DNA of 64,000 bases. It comes from an uncultured Tateyamaria sp. (GTDB lineage Bacteria > Pseudomonadota > Alphaproteobacteria > Rhodobacterales > Rhodobacteraceae). Positions 17,666 to 26,076 of this stretch are shown here, piece by piece. The stretch covers positions 2,191,501 through 2,255,500 of the forward strand of contig NZ_CANNDN010000001.1 of NCBI RefSeq assembly GCF_947503465.1. Direction: 5' to 3'. The notes below the pieces were generated by a model, which searched no databases, was not told the origin of the DNA, and worked only from the letters and a program-made list of their open reading frames with translations. Both the position numbers and the translations under genes were made by a program. Numbering within the stretch: the first letter of the stretch is position 1; the number at the start of each line of letters is the position of its first letter.

Positions 17666-19161
17666 CCTGGACACTTGCCACACCTCTTGTGCTGCCCTTC
17701 CTGACGGCAGTGCTGGCCTTCCTGACGCGGTTCGGGCCTGCAGGTCGTTGGATCAGCGTGATGGGCAATGCGGTCCTGCTGGCCGCGGCCATCGTCTTGA
17801 TGGCGCGCGTCCTGGATGAAGGCGTTGTTGCCGCTCAGATGGGCGGTTGGGCAGCGCCGTTCGGTATCACCCTGGTGGCTGACTATCTGAGCGCAGTTAT
17901 GGTCGTAATCACGGCCATCACCGCACTTGCCGTGTCCATCTATGCGCTGACGGACATTGATGACCGCAAGGAACACCTGGGCTACCACGCCCTGTTCAAT
18001 ATTCTGATCGGTGGCGTAATCGGGGCCTTCCTGACCGGCGACCTGTTCAACCTTTATGTCTGGTTCGAGGTCATGCTGATTTCGTCCTTTGGCCTGCTGG
18101 TTCTGGGCGGAAAGAAGGAACAGATCGATGGCGGGATCAAATATGTCACGCTTAACCTGATCTCGACCATCCTTTTCCTGTCGGGCATCGGTCTGCTCTA
18201 CGGCATGACCGGTACGCTCAACATGGCCGATATCGCACGCAGCTTGCCGAATGTCGAAAACCAGGGGCTGGTGACAGTCATCGCCATGATGTTCATGGTC
18301 GCCTTCGGCGTCAAAGCGGCAGTGTTCCCGCTGTTTTTCTGGTTGCCCGCCTCTTATCACACACCCGCTTTTTCGGTGTCTGCCGTGTTCGCAGGTCTTT
18401 TGACCAAAGTCGGTGTCTATGCGCTGATCCGCATGTTCACGTTGGTTTTTGACGCAGATATCGGATTCACGCACACCATCCTGTTGTGGGTCGCTGCGCT
18501 CACCATGATCACCGGCGTGCTCGGGGCGGCTGCCCAGAACGACATCCGCAAGATCCTGTCCTTTCATATCGTCAGCCAGATTGGTTACATGATCATGGGG
18601 CTGGCCCTTTTCACGCCGCTCGCAATGGCGGGGGCCGTGTTCTATCTGGTCCACCACATCGTGGTAAAAGCCAACCTGTTCCTGATCGCAGGGATCGCAG
18701 AACGCACGGCAGGATCGACCGACTTGAACAAAATCGGCGGACTGTACAAGGCGGCGCCAGTGCTTGCCGTACTCTTTTTCATCCCCGCATTCTCGCTGGC
18801 AGGGTTTCCTCCGTTGTCCGGGTTCTGGGCAAAATACGTGCTGGTGGCCGCCGCCCTCGAAGATCAGGCGTGGATCATCGCGGCAGTGGCTTTGACGGTG
18901 GGACTGCTGACGATCTTTTCGATGACGAAAATCTGGGCCGAGGCGTTCTGGAAACCGCATCCGGACGGGATTGAACCATCGCTTTCCGCCCTGACACCCC
19001 AGGCCAGACGGCATCTGCTGCTGCCAATTGCCGGGCTTGCGGCCATGACCCTTGTCATCGGGTTTTTCCCGGAACCGTTTGTTTCCTTCGCCAAGGCGGC
19101 TGCGGCACAGTTGCTGGATCCTACAGACTATATGACGACGGTGTTGGGAGGTGACGCATGA
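17662..19161 (+). CDS. mrpD: Na+/H+ antiporter subunit D (MrpD, NuoN/M-like)
   Basis: A 499-residue protein with about 14 membrane spans, the second proton-pump-like Mrp subunit. Visible marks include DLFNLYVWFEVMLISSFGLL near residue 127, with the conserved membrane Glu. They also include KAAVFPLFFWLPASYHTPAF near 215 and LLTKVGVYALIRMFTL near 246. LVHHIVVKANLFLIAGIAE near 332 carries the antiporter-type lysine. It overlaps mrpC and mrpE by 4 nt each, keeping tight operon coupling. Confidence 0.93.
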   Translation: MTWTLATPLVLPFLTAVLAFLTRFGPAGRWISVMGNAVLLAAAIVLMARVLDEGVVAAQMGGWAAPFGITLVADYLSAVMVVITAITALAVSIYALTDIDDRKEHLGYHALFNILIGGVIGAFLTGDLFNLYVWFEVMLISSFGLLVLGGKKEQIDGGIKYVTLNLISTILFLSGIGLLYGMTGTLNMADIARSLPNVENQGLVTVIAMMFMVAFGVKAAVFPLFFWLPASYHTPAFSVSAVFAGLLTKVGVYALIRMFTLVFDADIGFTHTILLWVAALTMITGVLGAAAQNDIRKILSFHIVSQIGYMIMGLALFTPLAMAGAVFYLVHHIVVKANLFLIAGIAERTAGSTDLNKIGGLYKAAPVLAVLFFIPAFSLAGFPPLSGFWAKYVLVAAALEDQAWIIAAVALTVGLLTIFSMTKIWAEAFWKPHPDGIEPSLSALTPQARRHLLLPIAGLAAMTLVIGFFPEPFVSFAKAAAAQLLDPTDYMTTVLGGDA

Positions 19162-19643
19162 ACACGCTTGTCGCCAACATTTTCTTTGCCGTCACCTGGA
19201 TGATCTTTTTCAACACGTTCAACTGGCTATCCGTGCTGTCGGGGTTTGCCGTCGGATACGCGATCCTGTGGTTGATCCAGCCGCTGACCGGCGTCAAATC
19301 CACCTATTTCAAGCGGGTCTGGTACTGGGCCAAGCTGTTGGTGATGTTTAACTATGAACTGATCGTGTCGAGCGTCGAGGTGCTTTGGGACATCTTCACG
19401 CCCACGCACCGGTCAAACCCGGCCATCGTCGACATGCCCCTTGATGTAAAGTCGGACGCGGGCATCCTGCTGGTGACAAATCTGATTTCGCTAACCCCGG
19501 GCACGCTCAGCATTGATGTAAGCGAGGATCGCAAAACGCTGAAGCTGCATGTGATGTTCGCAGACGACCCCGCCGCGGTCTGTCGGTCGCTGAAAGACGG
19601 CATGGAACGCTGGGTGATTGATGCCGTGGAGGATCGTGAATGA
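19158..19643 (+). CDS. mrpE: Na+/H+ antiporter subunit E (MrpE)
   Basis: A 161-residue protein with two N-terminal membrane segments and a C-terminal cytoplasmic domain. The family core is LLVTNLISLTPGTLSIDVSE near residue 100, preceded by YELIVSSVEVLWDIFTPTHR. It lies in the standard A-B-C-D-E-F-G order with 4-nt overlaps at both ends. Confidence 0.92.
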   Translation: MNTLVANIFFAVTWMIFFNTFNWLSVLSGFAVGYAILWLIQPLTGVKSTYFKRVWYWAKLLVMFNYELIVSSVEVLWDIFTPTHRSNPAIVDMPLDVKSDAGILLVTNLISLTPGTLSIDVSEDRKTLKLHVMFADDPAAVCRSLKDGMERWVIDAVEDRE

Positions 19644-19948
19644 CGGCCTTGATGGACACTGCCCTTTTTCTGGGCTTTGCCTTGGTATTTCTGGGCGTGG
19701 GATTGGCACTGGTGCGACTGGCCATCGGTCCGACCCTGCCGGACAGGGTTGTTGCCCTGGATCAGATGACTGTTTCGATTGTGGCGTTCTGCGGCTTGGC
19801 GGCCATCCGGTCGCAGGACCCCGCTTTCCTGGATGTGGCATTGGTGTTGGCGCTGGTGGGCTTTCTGGCCACGGCAGCTCTGGCACGATTTGCCGAGCGG
19901 GTGGTGGTGCGCCGCCGTGCAGAAGAGAATGAGGAAGACGAGACATGA
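19640..19948 (+). CDS. mrpF: Na+/H+ antiporter subunit F (MrpF)
   Basis: A 102-residue protein with three membrane spans. RLAIGPTLPDRVVALDQMT near residue 27 is the MrpF/PhaF signature. DVALVLALVGFLATAALARF follows, and the C-terminus is very acidic (EENEEDET). It overlaps mrpE and mrpG by 4 nt. Confidence 0.92.
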   Translation: MTALMDTALFLGFALVFLGVGLALVRLAIGPTLPDRVVALDQMTVSIVAFCGLAAIRSQDPAFLDVALVLALVGFLATAALARFAERVVVRRRAEENEEDET

Positions 19949-20259
19949 TTGATGCCATCGCCGCCATCCTTGTTTTCCTCGGCAGTGCCATGACCGTCGC
20001 CGCAGGCATCGGCGTTCTTCGCCTGCCCGATGTATTTACCCGCATGCATGCCGCCACAAAGGTGGGGACATTGGGATCAGGCCTGATCATGGCGGGAACG
20101 GCCCTGCATTTTGCGGACCCCGCAATCGTATTGCGCTGTATTCTTGTGGTGTTCTTTCTGCTTTTGACCGCGCCGATCGGTGCACACATGATTGGTCGGG
20201 CCTCGTTGCGTCTGGGGATCACGCCGTGGACCCAAAACTCGGATGACGAAACGCGCTGA
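19945..20259 (+). CDS. mrpG: Na+/H+ antiporter subunit G (MrpG)
   Basis: The last Mrp gene: 104 residues, three membrane spans. GVLRLPDVFTRMHAATKVGT near residue 23 is the conserved MnhG/PhaG core, followed by LRCILVVFFLLLTAPIGAHM. It ends 27 bp before the convergent exonuclease gene, leaving no room for a long terminator. Confidence 0.92.
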   Translation: MIDAIAAILVFLGSAMTVAAGIGVLRLPDVFTRMHAATKVGTLGSGLIMAGTALHFADPAIVLRCILVVFFLLLTAPIGAHMIGRASLRLGITPWTQNSDDETR

Positions 20260-20286
20260 ACGTATCGCGGTTTGAAGCATGTGGCT

Positions 20287-21696
20287 TCAGTTCAAATCAC
20301 GCAGCAATCGACCGTGTTTCTTGCTTTCAGCAATCACATCGGCAAGCGTGCGCAGTCCCCTGCCTTCCAGCAAGGGGATCAATTTGACCAGAGCTTGGGC
20401 CGTAGCCTGCGCATCACCGAGGGCGGTGTGACGCAGATCGGCATGGATGGTGATGCCGAGCCGTTCACACAAAGCGTCGAGCGAATGCGCTTCGTTTGTG
20501 CCGAAGACGATGGCGGACAACAGAACCGTGTCCAGAACCGGGTGATCCCAACGGACACCTGTTTCGTCTTCTCCACGCCGCAAAAATGCCAGATCGAACG
20601 GCGCATTATGCGCAACCAAGACCGCATCCCGGCAAAAGTCATGCAGCGCCTTCCCGGCCGTCGGGAAATCAGGCGCACCGCGCACATGTTCGTCACGCAC
20701 ATGATGCACAGCAGTGGAAGCGGGCGGGATCGGGCGACCGGGGTCGACATAAGTGTCCAGCACCTCGCCTTCGACAATGCGGCCGTTCAAAACCCGCACA
20801 GCCCCCAACTGCACCACATCGTCAGTGGTAGTCGACAGGCCGGTGGTTTCGGAATCAAAGGCGACACAGCACAGTTCGGACAAAGGGGTTTCACGCTGAT
20901 CCGATGCGGCCGCTGCATTCAGCAAATCAAAATCATAAACCAGCGGTCGGGCCGCATCCGGGGACAATTCCGCATCCGGCACGTCTATTAACAGCATGAA
21001 GCCCGACCCATCCAAAGGCTTCAACCGAGCGGCAAAGTTCTGAACTCCGTCTTTGTCGCGCAAGTCAAAGGCGGCCTCGGCCCCTGTGCGGTTTATCTCG
21101 GACTTCGCGCGGCCCAGATCAGCGGCATAGAAGTAGTCGACCAGCGGCGCCTTCAGTCGCGGCGCAGAAATGCCAGACAAAATCTGCGCCGCCTGTCCGT
21201 CATACAGCACAATACAAAGATGATCGTTCACCATGATCGTGGCCACCGGAATCTCGGTCAACAACGCAGTCAGCCGCTCGGTCTCTGATTGCAATTGCGC
21301 CGTTTTGCGTGCCACTTCCGTGGCCGTATCGATCAGACCTGAACCGAGGGTCGTGGACACCGCCCGCGCCGCTGGGGCAAGATCCCCCAGATAGCGGGCA
21401 CTATCGGTGCTCAACGCCGTCTTGACCCCGGAATGCGCGCGCAGGCGCAGATCTGCGGCCAGCGCATTGATCGGTTTGGCGACGTTTTCGTCAAAAAGCA
21501 GCCAGACAACCAACGCCAGCCCGGTATTGAGAAAGGCAAACAGGACAAATGCAGTGACAAAGGGCCCGGCGGGCAGGGCAGTTTCCGCCCGTGCCCAGCC
21601 GAACCACATCGTCCCCGCCACCAGCACCACACCACCCGCCGCCAATAGACAGAAGAACAGGAAAATGCGCAGGCGCAGGGGCAGTTGGGTCGCCAT
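20287..21696 (-). CDS. Membrane-anchored DnaQ-like 3'-5' exonuclease with sensor-like N-terminus
   Basis: A 469-residue protein. Two N-terminal membrane spans (about residues 9-30 and 42-66) bracket a short outer loop. A HAMP/coiled-coil-like stretch and a PAS-like segment (about 155-260, including EIPVATIMVNDHLCIVLYDG) follow. The C-terminal DEDDh exonuclease domain has CVAFDSETTGLSTTTDDVVQ, HNAPFDLAFL and HTALGDAQATAQAL. This layout resembles a sensor kinase with the kinase replaced by a nuclease domain. It is the last gene of a three-gene unit with the small membrane protein and the CBS/DUF294 protein. It probably cleaves DNA or RNA 3' ends; its target and signal are unknown. Confidence 0.82.
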   Translation of the reverse strand: MATQLPLRLRIFLFFCLLAAGGVVLVAGTMWFGWARAETALPAGPFVTAFVLFAFLNTGLALVVWLLFDENVAKPINALAADLRLRAHSGVKTALSTDSARYLGDLAPAARAVSTTLGSGLIDTATEVARKTAQLQSETERLTALLTEIPVATIMVNDHLCIVLYDGQAAQILSGISAPRLKAPLVDYFYAADLGRAKSEINRTGAEAAFDLRDKDGVQNFAARLKPLDGSGFMLLIDVPDAELSPDAARPLVYDFDLLNAAAASDQRETPLSELCCVAFDSETTGLSTTTDDVVQLGAVRVLNGRIVEGEVLDTYVDPGRPIPPASTAVHHVRDEHVRGAPDFPTAGKALHDFCRDAVLVAHNAPFDLAFLRRGEDETGVRWDHPVLDTVLLSAIVFGTNEAHSLDALCERLGITIHADLRHTALGDAQATAQALVKLIPLLEGRGLRTLADVIAESKKHGRLLRDLN

Positions 21697-21697
21697 C

Positions 21698-22216
21698 TCA
21701 GGTCTCGCACACCATTATCAGAATGGGATCATCAGCCGGAACGCTTTGCCAATCCGCATCGCTGATCGAGCCATCGGCGGCAAATTTTGCACCATCAACC
21801 AGCACGGCAGATCGGGCACCGGCGCAGTCCATCAGCATCGGCAACTGGTTTACAGGTGCCCAGCGCCCGAAAAAATATAGATCGACAAGCCGCTGATCAG
21901 GCTGTGCCGCGTTCCGGCGCAGCGTTGCCACATCCACCGCCACGAACCGCTTGGTATAGGGGCGCAATTGAGTCCAAGGGCGCAACCAGCTTTGTTCGTC
22001 CACGGTCATCGCAATTTCGACCCCTTCGGGCAACCGGTCCGCCGTGCGGCCAAACCACGTGTATTCGTTCGAGATTGTCATGCCGATCATGCCGGCCCCG
22101 GCCGCCACAGGCATCAGCCACTTGGGCAAGCGCCGCCCCGTCAGCATGTTCAGCGCCATGACGATGCCCGCACAGCCGATCCCGGCAACGATGGTCGCAA
22201 TCAATTCTACAAACAT
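21698..22216 (-). CDS. Small membrane-anchored hypothetical protein
   Basis: A 172-residue protein with two hydrophobic N-terminal segments (about 1-22 and 33-48). A soluble domain follows, including SNEYTWFGRTADRLPEGVEI and LVDLYFFGRWAPVNQLPMLM. I do not recognise a characterised family. It sits one base from the exonuclease gene and 3 nt from the CBS/DUF294 gene, so the three are surely co-transcribed. The soluble part probably faces the periplasm if the first span starts inside, but topology is uncertain. Confidence 0.75.
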   Translation of the reverse strand: MFVELIATIVAGIGCAGIVMALNMLTGRRLPKWLMPVAAGAGMIGMTISNEYTWFGRTADRLPEGVEIAMTVDEQSWLRPWTQLRPYTKRFVAVDVATLRRNAAQPDQRLVDLYFFGRWAPVNQLPMLMDCAGARSAVLVDGAKFAADGSISDADWQSVPADDPILIMVCET

Positions 22217-22219
22217 GGC

Positions 22220-23632
22220 CTACCCCAACGCTCCCTTGCCCGATCCTATGGCGGACTGCATCGTTTTGACGACGCCAAACGCATCACGCAGATGGCCACG
22301 TTCGAACCCGGAAAGCGTCGCAGGGGACAGCGCGTTGTCCGGTCGCTGCCCGGCCCTGATCTGGCGGGCCTGATGGCGCAACCGCGTGGTTGCGATCAAG
22401 TCATAGGCATCCAACAGATCAGCCCCACCCGTCGCAGACAAGGTTCCGGCGGTGATCGCGGCCTCAATCCGGGCGCGCGTGTTCACTGCAGGCAATTGTC
22501 CCTGCAGCGCATAGAGCCGCCCCAGATCGACAAAGGGCACAACACCGTTGTGCTTCATATCCAACAGCCCCCGCGGCAAGCGATTGAATATTCCCAGCGG
22601 GGGTGCATGCTTCAATGAATTGGCGATCATATGGGCAACAAAAATCGAATTCTGCGATGCTTTCGCCAAGGTGTCAGCCCGAAGGTCGGCAATCAGGCTG
22701 ACATCGCCTCCAATCTCGCGCAGGTCAAACATGACCGACGCCAACATCTGTGCCTCCGGATTGGGCTTGGCAATCCACCCCTCAAAGTATCCGCGCCAGA
22801 CACGCAAGGGCTGACACCAGCGAGGGTTCGTTGCCATCATGTCACCGGGGCAGTACACGTACCCGCACGCGTGCAAGCCATCACTGACGATCTGCGCAAG
22901 CTTCGCGAAGTACGGCATGTCGGTGTCAGCCACATCATCGGACAGGATCACACAATGGTCCTGATCGGACACGCCCGTTTGTTCGCGCCGCCCCTGACTA
23001 CCGCAGGCCAGCCACAGATAGGGCACGGGCGGTGCGCCCAGTTCGGCTTCGGCCCGTTTCAACAATTGGCGGGTGACGGTATCGGCAATATCGGTGATCA
23101 GACGCGTGATGACCGCGTGCGGTGTGCCCATACCGACCAGCTGCGCCAGCAAAACCGGAATGCCAGCCGTCGCCTTTGCCATCGCGGGAATATCGGGCGC
23201 GTCAGCCACACGGCGCACCAGCTCTGCCGAGGACATCGCTTGAAACCGGGTCAGATCGGTCTGTGTGACGATGCCCAAAAGCCGGCCCGCATCAACAATT
23301 GGCACATGGCCAATCCGACGCTCCATCATCATATGCAGTACGTCGAGACCAAGGGCACTGGGCGGCAAGGTCAACGGATCTGCCGACATGATATGCGAGA
23401 CAGGTAAGTCTCTGCTCAGACCAGCAGCCACAACTTTGGCATTCATGTCGCGTACCGTGACGATGCCGTGAAACCGGTCCGCATCGGCCACGCAGACCGA
23501 AGAGATATGGTGTTTGGCCATCAACTCTGCCGCCTGTCGGATAGGCGTGTCGGCCAAGCATGTCACCGGGTTGCGGGTCATCAACCGATCCACCGGCAAG
23601 ACGGTCAAATCCTGATGTGCAGCCAGGGCCAT
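22220..23632 (-). CDS. CBS-pair / DUF294 nucleotidyltransferase-like protein
   Basis: A 470-residue cytoplasmic protein. A tandem CBS pair (about residues 15-135; TPIRQAAELMAKHHISSVCV and GHVPIVDAGRLLGIVTQTDL) probably binds adenine nucleotides. A DUF294 nucleotidyltransferase-like domain (LACGSQGRREQTGVSDQDH near residue 210) and a C-terminal DUF294_C helical domain follow. The motif resembles the GlnD uridylyltransferase core, so the protein may modify or sense nucleotides. In proteobacteria such genes lie next to DnaQ-like exonucleases and SLC5-type symporters, exactly as here. The biochemical function is not established. Confidence 0.85.
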   Translation of the reverse strand: MALAAHQDLTVLPVDRLMTRNPVTCLADTPIRQAAELMAKHHISSVCVADADRFHGIVTVRDMNAKVVAAGLSRDLPVSHIMSADPLTLPPSALGLDVLHMMMERRIGHVPIVDAGRLLGIVTQTDLTRFQAMSSAELVRRVADAPDIPAMAKATAGIPVLLAQLVGMGTPHAVITRLITDIADTVTRQLLKRAEAELGAPPVPYLWLACGSQGRREQTGVSDQDHCVILSDDVADTDMPYFAKLAQIVSDGLHACGYVYCPGDMMATNPRWCQPLRVWRGYFEGWIAKPNPEAQMLASVMFDLREIGGDVSLIADLRADTLAKASQNSIFVAHMIANSLKHAPPLGIFNRLPRGLLDMKHNGVVPFVDLGRLYALQGQLPAVNTRARIEAAITAGTLSATGGADLLDAYDLIATTRLRHQARQIRAGQRPDNALSPATLSGFERGHLRDAFGVVKTMQSAIGSGKGALG

Positions 23633-23655
23633 GTAACACCCAATTTTGGAAAACA

Positions 23656-23695
23656 GACGCGCCCACAGCCGAAACGGCAGGCGCGTCCAGGATTA
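23656..23695 (-). terminator. Rho-independent terminator after the symporter gene
   Basis: GACGCGCC (23656-23663) and GGCGCGTC (23680-23687) form an 8-bp stem, with an inner GCCG-aaa-CGGC hairpin. Read on the minus strand the structure is followed by TGTTTTCC. It lies in the 106-bp gap after the symporter stop and before the CBS/DUF294 start, so it separates the two units. Confidence 0.75.
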
Positions 23696-23738
23696 CAAAG
23701 CGCGTCGCGGGGATAGAAACCGCAGCACGCCCGAGGCC

Positions 23739-25523
23739 TTAGTGGTCCGCCGCAGCAGCGCCAGCGCCACGCGGGATACGCACGCTTTCCACAAGGTCCT
23801 TGATCTCTTGTGGGGTTTCCTTGGTCATACCGGCCACCACATACGCCACACCAAAGTTGACCATGGCCCCGATCGCACCGAATGATGTCGACTTGATTGG
23901 CCCAAGCAGGGGATCTGCGTCGGTGAACAGGTTGGTGTCAGGGATAAAGAACCAGCCCTTGTGCAGGAAGATGTACAACAAGGTCACGACCAGACCGGCC
24001 AGCATGCCCGCAACCGCGCCCACGTTGTTGATGCGGGTGGAAAAGATGCCCATCATCAGCGCGGGGAAGATCGAAGCTGCGGCAAGTCCAAAGGCCAATG
24101 CCACCGTCTGGGCCGCAAAGCCCGGTGGGTTCAGACCCAGGATCACTGCCACCACAATCGCTGCCGCCATCGAAATTCGGGCTGCGAGCAGCTCGGATTT
24201 CTCGGACATGTTCGGGGTCAACTGCCCCTTCAGCAAGTCGTGGGACACCGCCGAAGAGATCGCCAGAAGCAATCCAGCCGCCGTGGACAGAGCCGCCGCA
24301 AGGCCGCCTGCCGCCACAAGGCCAATCACCCAGCCCGGCAGGGACGCGATCTCGGGGTTGGCCAGCACCAGGATATCACGGTTGAACTTGGTCAACTCGT
24401 TGCCTTCCCAGCCATTGGCGGCCGCTTTTTCCTGCAACTCTGCATTGGCATCGTTGTAGTACTGGATCTGGCCGTCGCCGTTCTTGTCTTCCCAGTCCAG
24501 AAGACCGGTTTTCTGCCACGTTTGCATCCAGCCGTATTCCGGATCGTTTTCGATCTGTTCGACAGTGACGGCGGCGGCTTCGGTCCCATTTGGCCACATC
24601 AGTTCAGAGATGTTAAGGCGTGCCATGGCACCCACCGCAGGGGCGGTCAGATACAGCAGCGCGATGAACACCAGCGTCCAACCCGCAGACCAACGTGCGT
24701 CAGACACGCGGGGCACGGTGAAGAAGCGCATGATGACGTGGGGCAGACCTGCGGTACCGATCATCAGGGACAAGGTGAACAGCACCATGTTGATGGTCGA
24801 TCCATGTGCCGCCGTGTACTCGGCAAAGCCAAGATCGGTGACGATCTGGTCCAGTTTCGCCAGAAGCGGCTCACCGGACTCAACCGAACCGAACAGGCCA
24901 AGTGCCGGGATCGGGTTGCCTGTCAACTGGAGTGAGATGAAGACCGCCGGGATGGTGTAGGCGGTGATCAGAACGCAGTACTGTGCGACCTGCGTGTATG
25001 TCACACCCTTCATGCCGCCAAACACGGCATAGGCAAACACCACGCAGGACCCAATCAGCAGGCCCCATGTTGTGTCGATCTCAAGGAAGCGACCAAAAGC
25101 GATGCCCACACCCTGCATCTGACCGATCACATATGTGATGGAGGCCACAAGCAGACAGATCACGGCCACAAGGCGCGCGGTCTTGGAGTAGAAGCGGTCA
25201 CCGATGAACTCGGACACGGTGAACTTGCCAAACTTGCGCAGGTAAGGCGCAAGCAGCAGTGCCAGCAGCACATAGCCACCTGTCCAGCCCATCAGAAAGG
25301 ACGAGTTGTCATACCCGGTAAAGGCAATCAGACCCGCCATCGAAATGAACGAAGCCGCAGACATCCAGTCGGCGGCAGTGGCCATCCCGTTGGTGACAGG
25401 GTGCACGCCGCGACCGGCGGCGTAGAATTCTGATGTAGACCCCGCGCGGGCCCAAACGGCGATACCAATGTAAAGCGCAAAGGACGCGCCCACAAACAGC
25501 AGGTTGAGTGTAAACTGATCCAT
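23739..25523 (-). CDS. Na+/solute symporter, acetate/VC_2705-type (SLC5 family)
   Basis: A 594-residue SSS-family transporter with about 13 membrane spans, probably importing acetate or another short carboxylate with Na+. Conserved parts include the N-terminal FYAAGRGVHPVTNGMATAAD and DWMSAASFISMAGLIAFTGY. In mid-protein an inserted soluble loop of about 90 residues (roughly 300-390) carries EDKNGDGQIQYYND, which reads like an EF-hand Ca2+ loop (D-x-N-x-D-G-x-I) with Asn at position 12. The gene follows the DUF4212 small subunit by 5 bp. Nearby acs and adk support acetate use. Confidence 0.87.
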   Translation of the reverse strand: MDQFTLNLLFVGASFALYIGIAVWARAGSTSEFYAAGRGVHPVTNGMATAADWMSAASFISMAGLIAFTGYDNSSFLMGWTGGYVLLALLLAPYLRKFGKFTVSEFIGDRFYSKTARLVAVICLLVASITYVIGQMQGVGIAFGRFLEIDTTWGLLIGSCVVFAYAVFGGMKGVTYTQVAQYCVLITAYTIPAVFISLQLTGNPIPALGLFGSVESGEPLLAKLDQIVTDLGFAEYTAAHGSTINMVLFTLSLMIGTAGLPHVIMRFFTVPRVSDARWSAGWTLVFIALLYLTAPAVGAMARLNISELMWPNGTEAAAVTVEQIENDPEYGWMQTWQKTGLLDWEDKNGDGQIQYYNDANAELQEKAAANGWEGNELTKFNRDILVLANPEIASLPGWVIGLVAAGGLAAALSTAAGLLLAISSAVSHDLLKGQLTPNMSEKSELLAARISMAAAIVVAVILGLNPPGFAAQTVALAFGLAAASIFPALMMGIFSTRINNVGAVAGMLAGLVVTLLYIFLHKGWFFIPDTNLFTDADPLLGPIKSTSFGAIGAMVNFGVAYVVAGMTKETPQEIKDLVESVRIPRGAGAAAADH

Positions 25524-25528
25524 GGCGA

Positions 25529-25813
25529 TTACTCCTCGTCCACGCCGTATTGCTTATCGAGCTTGTTCATCCGCCAGGCGTAGAAAAAGATCAGGGCCAG
25601 GAAGACCAAGATCGATCCTTGCTGAGCAAACCAGAAGCCCAAGTCTGTTCCACCGACGGCGATACCACTAAGCATCGGGCGCAGGATGATGCCGAAGCCA
25701 AAGGACACTACGGCCCAAATCACCAGCGAAATTAAGATCATGCGGACATTGGCTGCCCAATACCCTTTGTCCGTTTCGGACACTTGAGCGGTGTTTGTCG
25801 TTTCCTCCGACAT
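25529..25813 (-). CDS. DUF4212 small subunit of the Na+/solute symporter
   Basis: A 94-residue protein with two membrane spans, regularly encoded just before VC_2705-type symporters and thought to be an accessory subunit. Family core: GYWAANVRMILISLVIWAVV and GFWFAQQGSILVFLALIFFY. I use the ATG at 25813 because AAAGGAGGAG stands 5-6 nt upstream; a longer reading from 25906 adds a non-membrane, Lys/Pro-rich tail that is not family-like. It is the first gene of the symporter operon. Confidence 0.87.
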   Translation of the reverse strand: MSEETTNTAQVSETDKGYWAANVRMILISLVIWAVVSFGFGIILRPMLSGIAVGGTDLGFWFAQQGSILVFLALIFFYAWRMNKLDKQYGVDEE

Positions 25814-26076
25814 GACGGCTCCTCCTTTGGTTTCAGGTATGAGGCCGCAAAGCCCCTTTGGTTTGGATGGCTTGGGTTTAGGTCCCTGGCCTGTGGTCAT
25901 TTTCATCCACTGTGACGCACCTGTGCGTCGTGTTCATTGACGCGGATCAAGCGGTTCACAGTGGGTGTTACGCGGCCCCGGACACGCCGGGACCATCCTG
26001 CAACCCGCGCAGACGGGATGCAGGCGCGGCCACACACACAGCCACGTTTGCTCATGTCTTTGTTGGCGTGTGACGC
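25814..26076 (-). promoter_or_regulatory. Symporter operon control region with FNR-like box and palindrome
   Basis: TTGAC-GCGG-ATCAA at 25937-25950 fits the FNR/FnrL half-site pattern TTGAT-N4-ATCAA with one mismatch, and lies about 124 bp before the DUF4212 start. GACGCAC-ct-GTGCGTC at 25914-25929 is a perfect 7-bp inverted repeat beside it. The remainder up to the adk stop contains no convincing gene. Confidence 0.5.

Noticed and set aside
17614-19014. A 466-codon minus-strand open frame opposite mrpD
   Set aside because: His/Gln/Arg-rich low-meaning sequence mirroring membrane-protein codons; mrpD is clearly the gene.
24376-24597. Separate small gene inside the symporter insertion
   Set aside because: It is another frame of the soluble loop region; the symporter frame is continuous across it.
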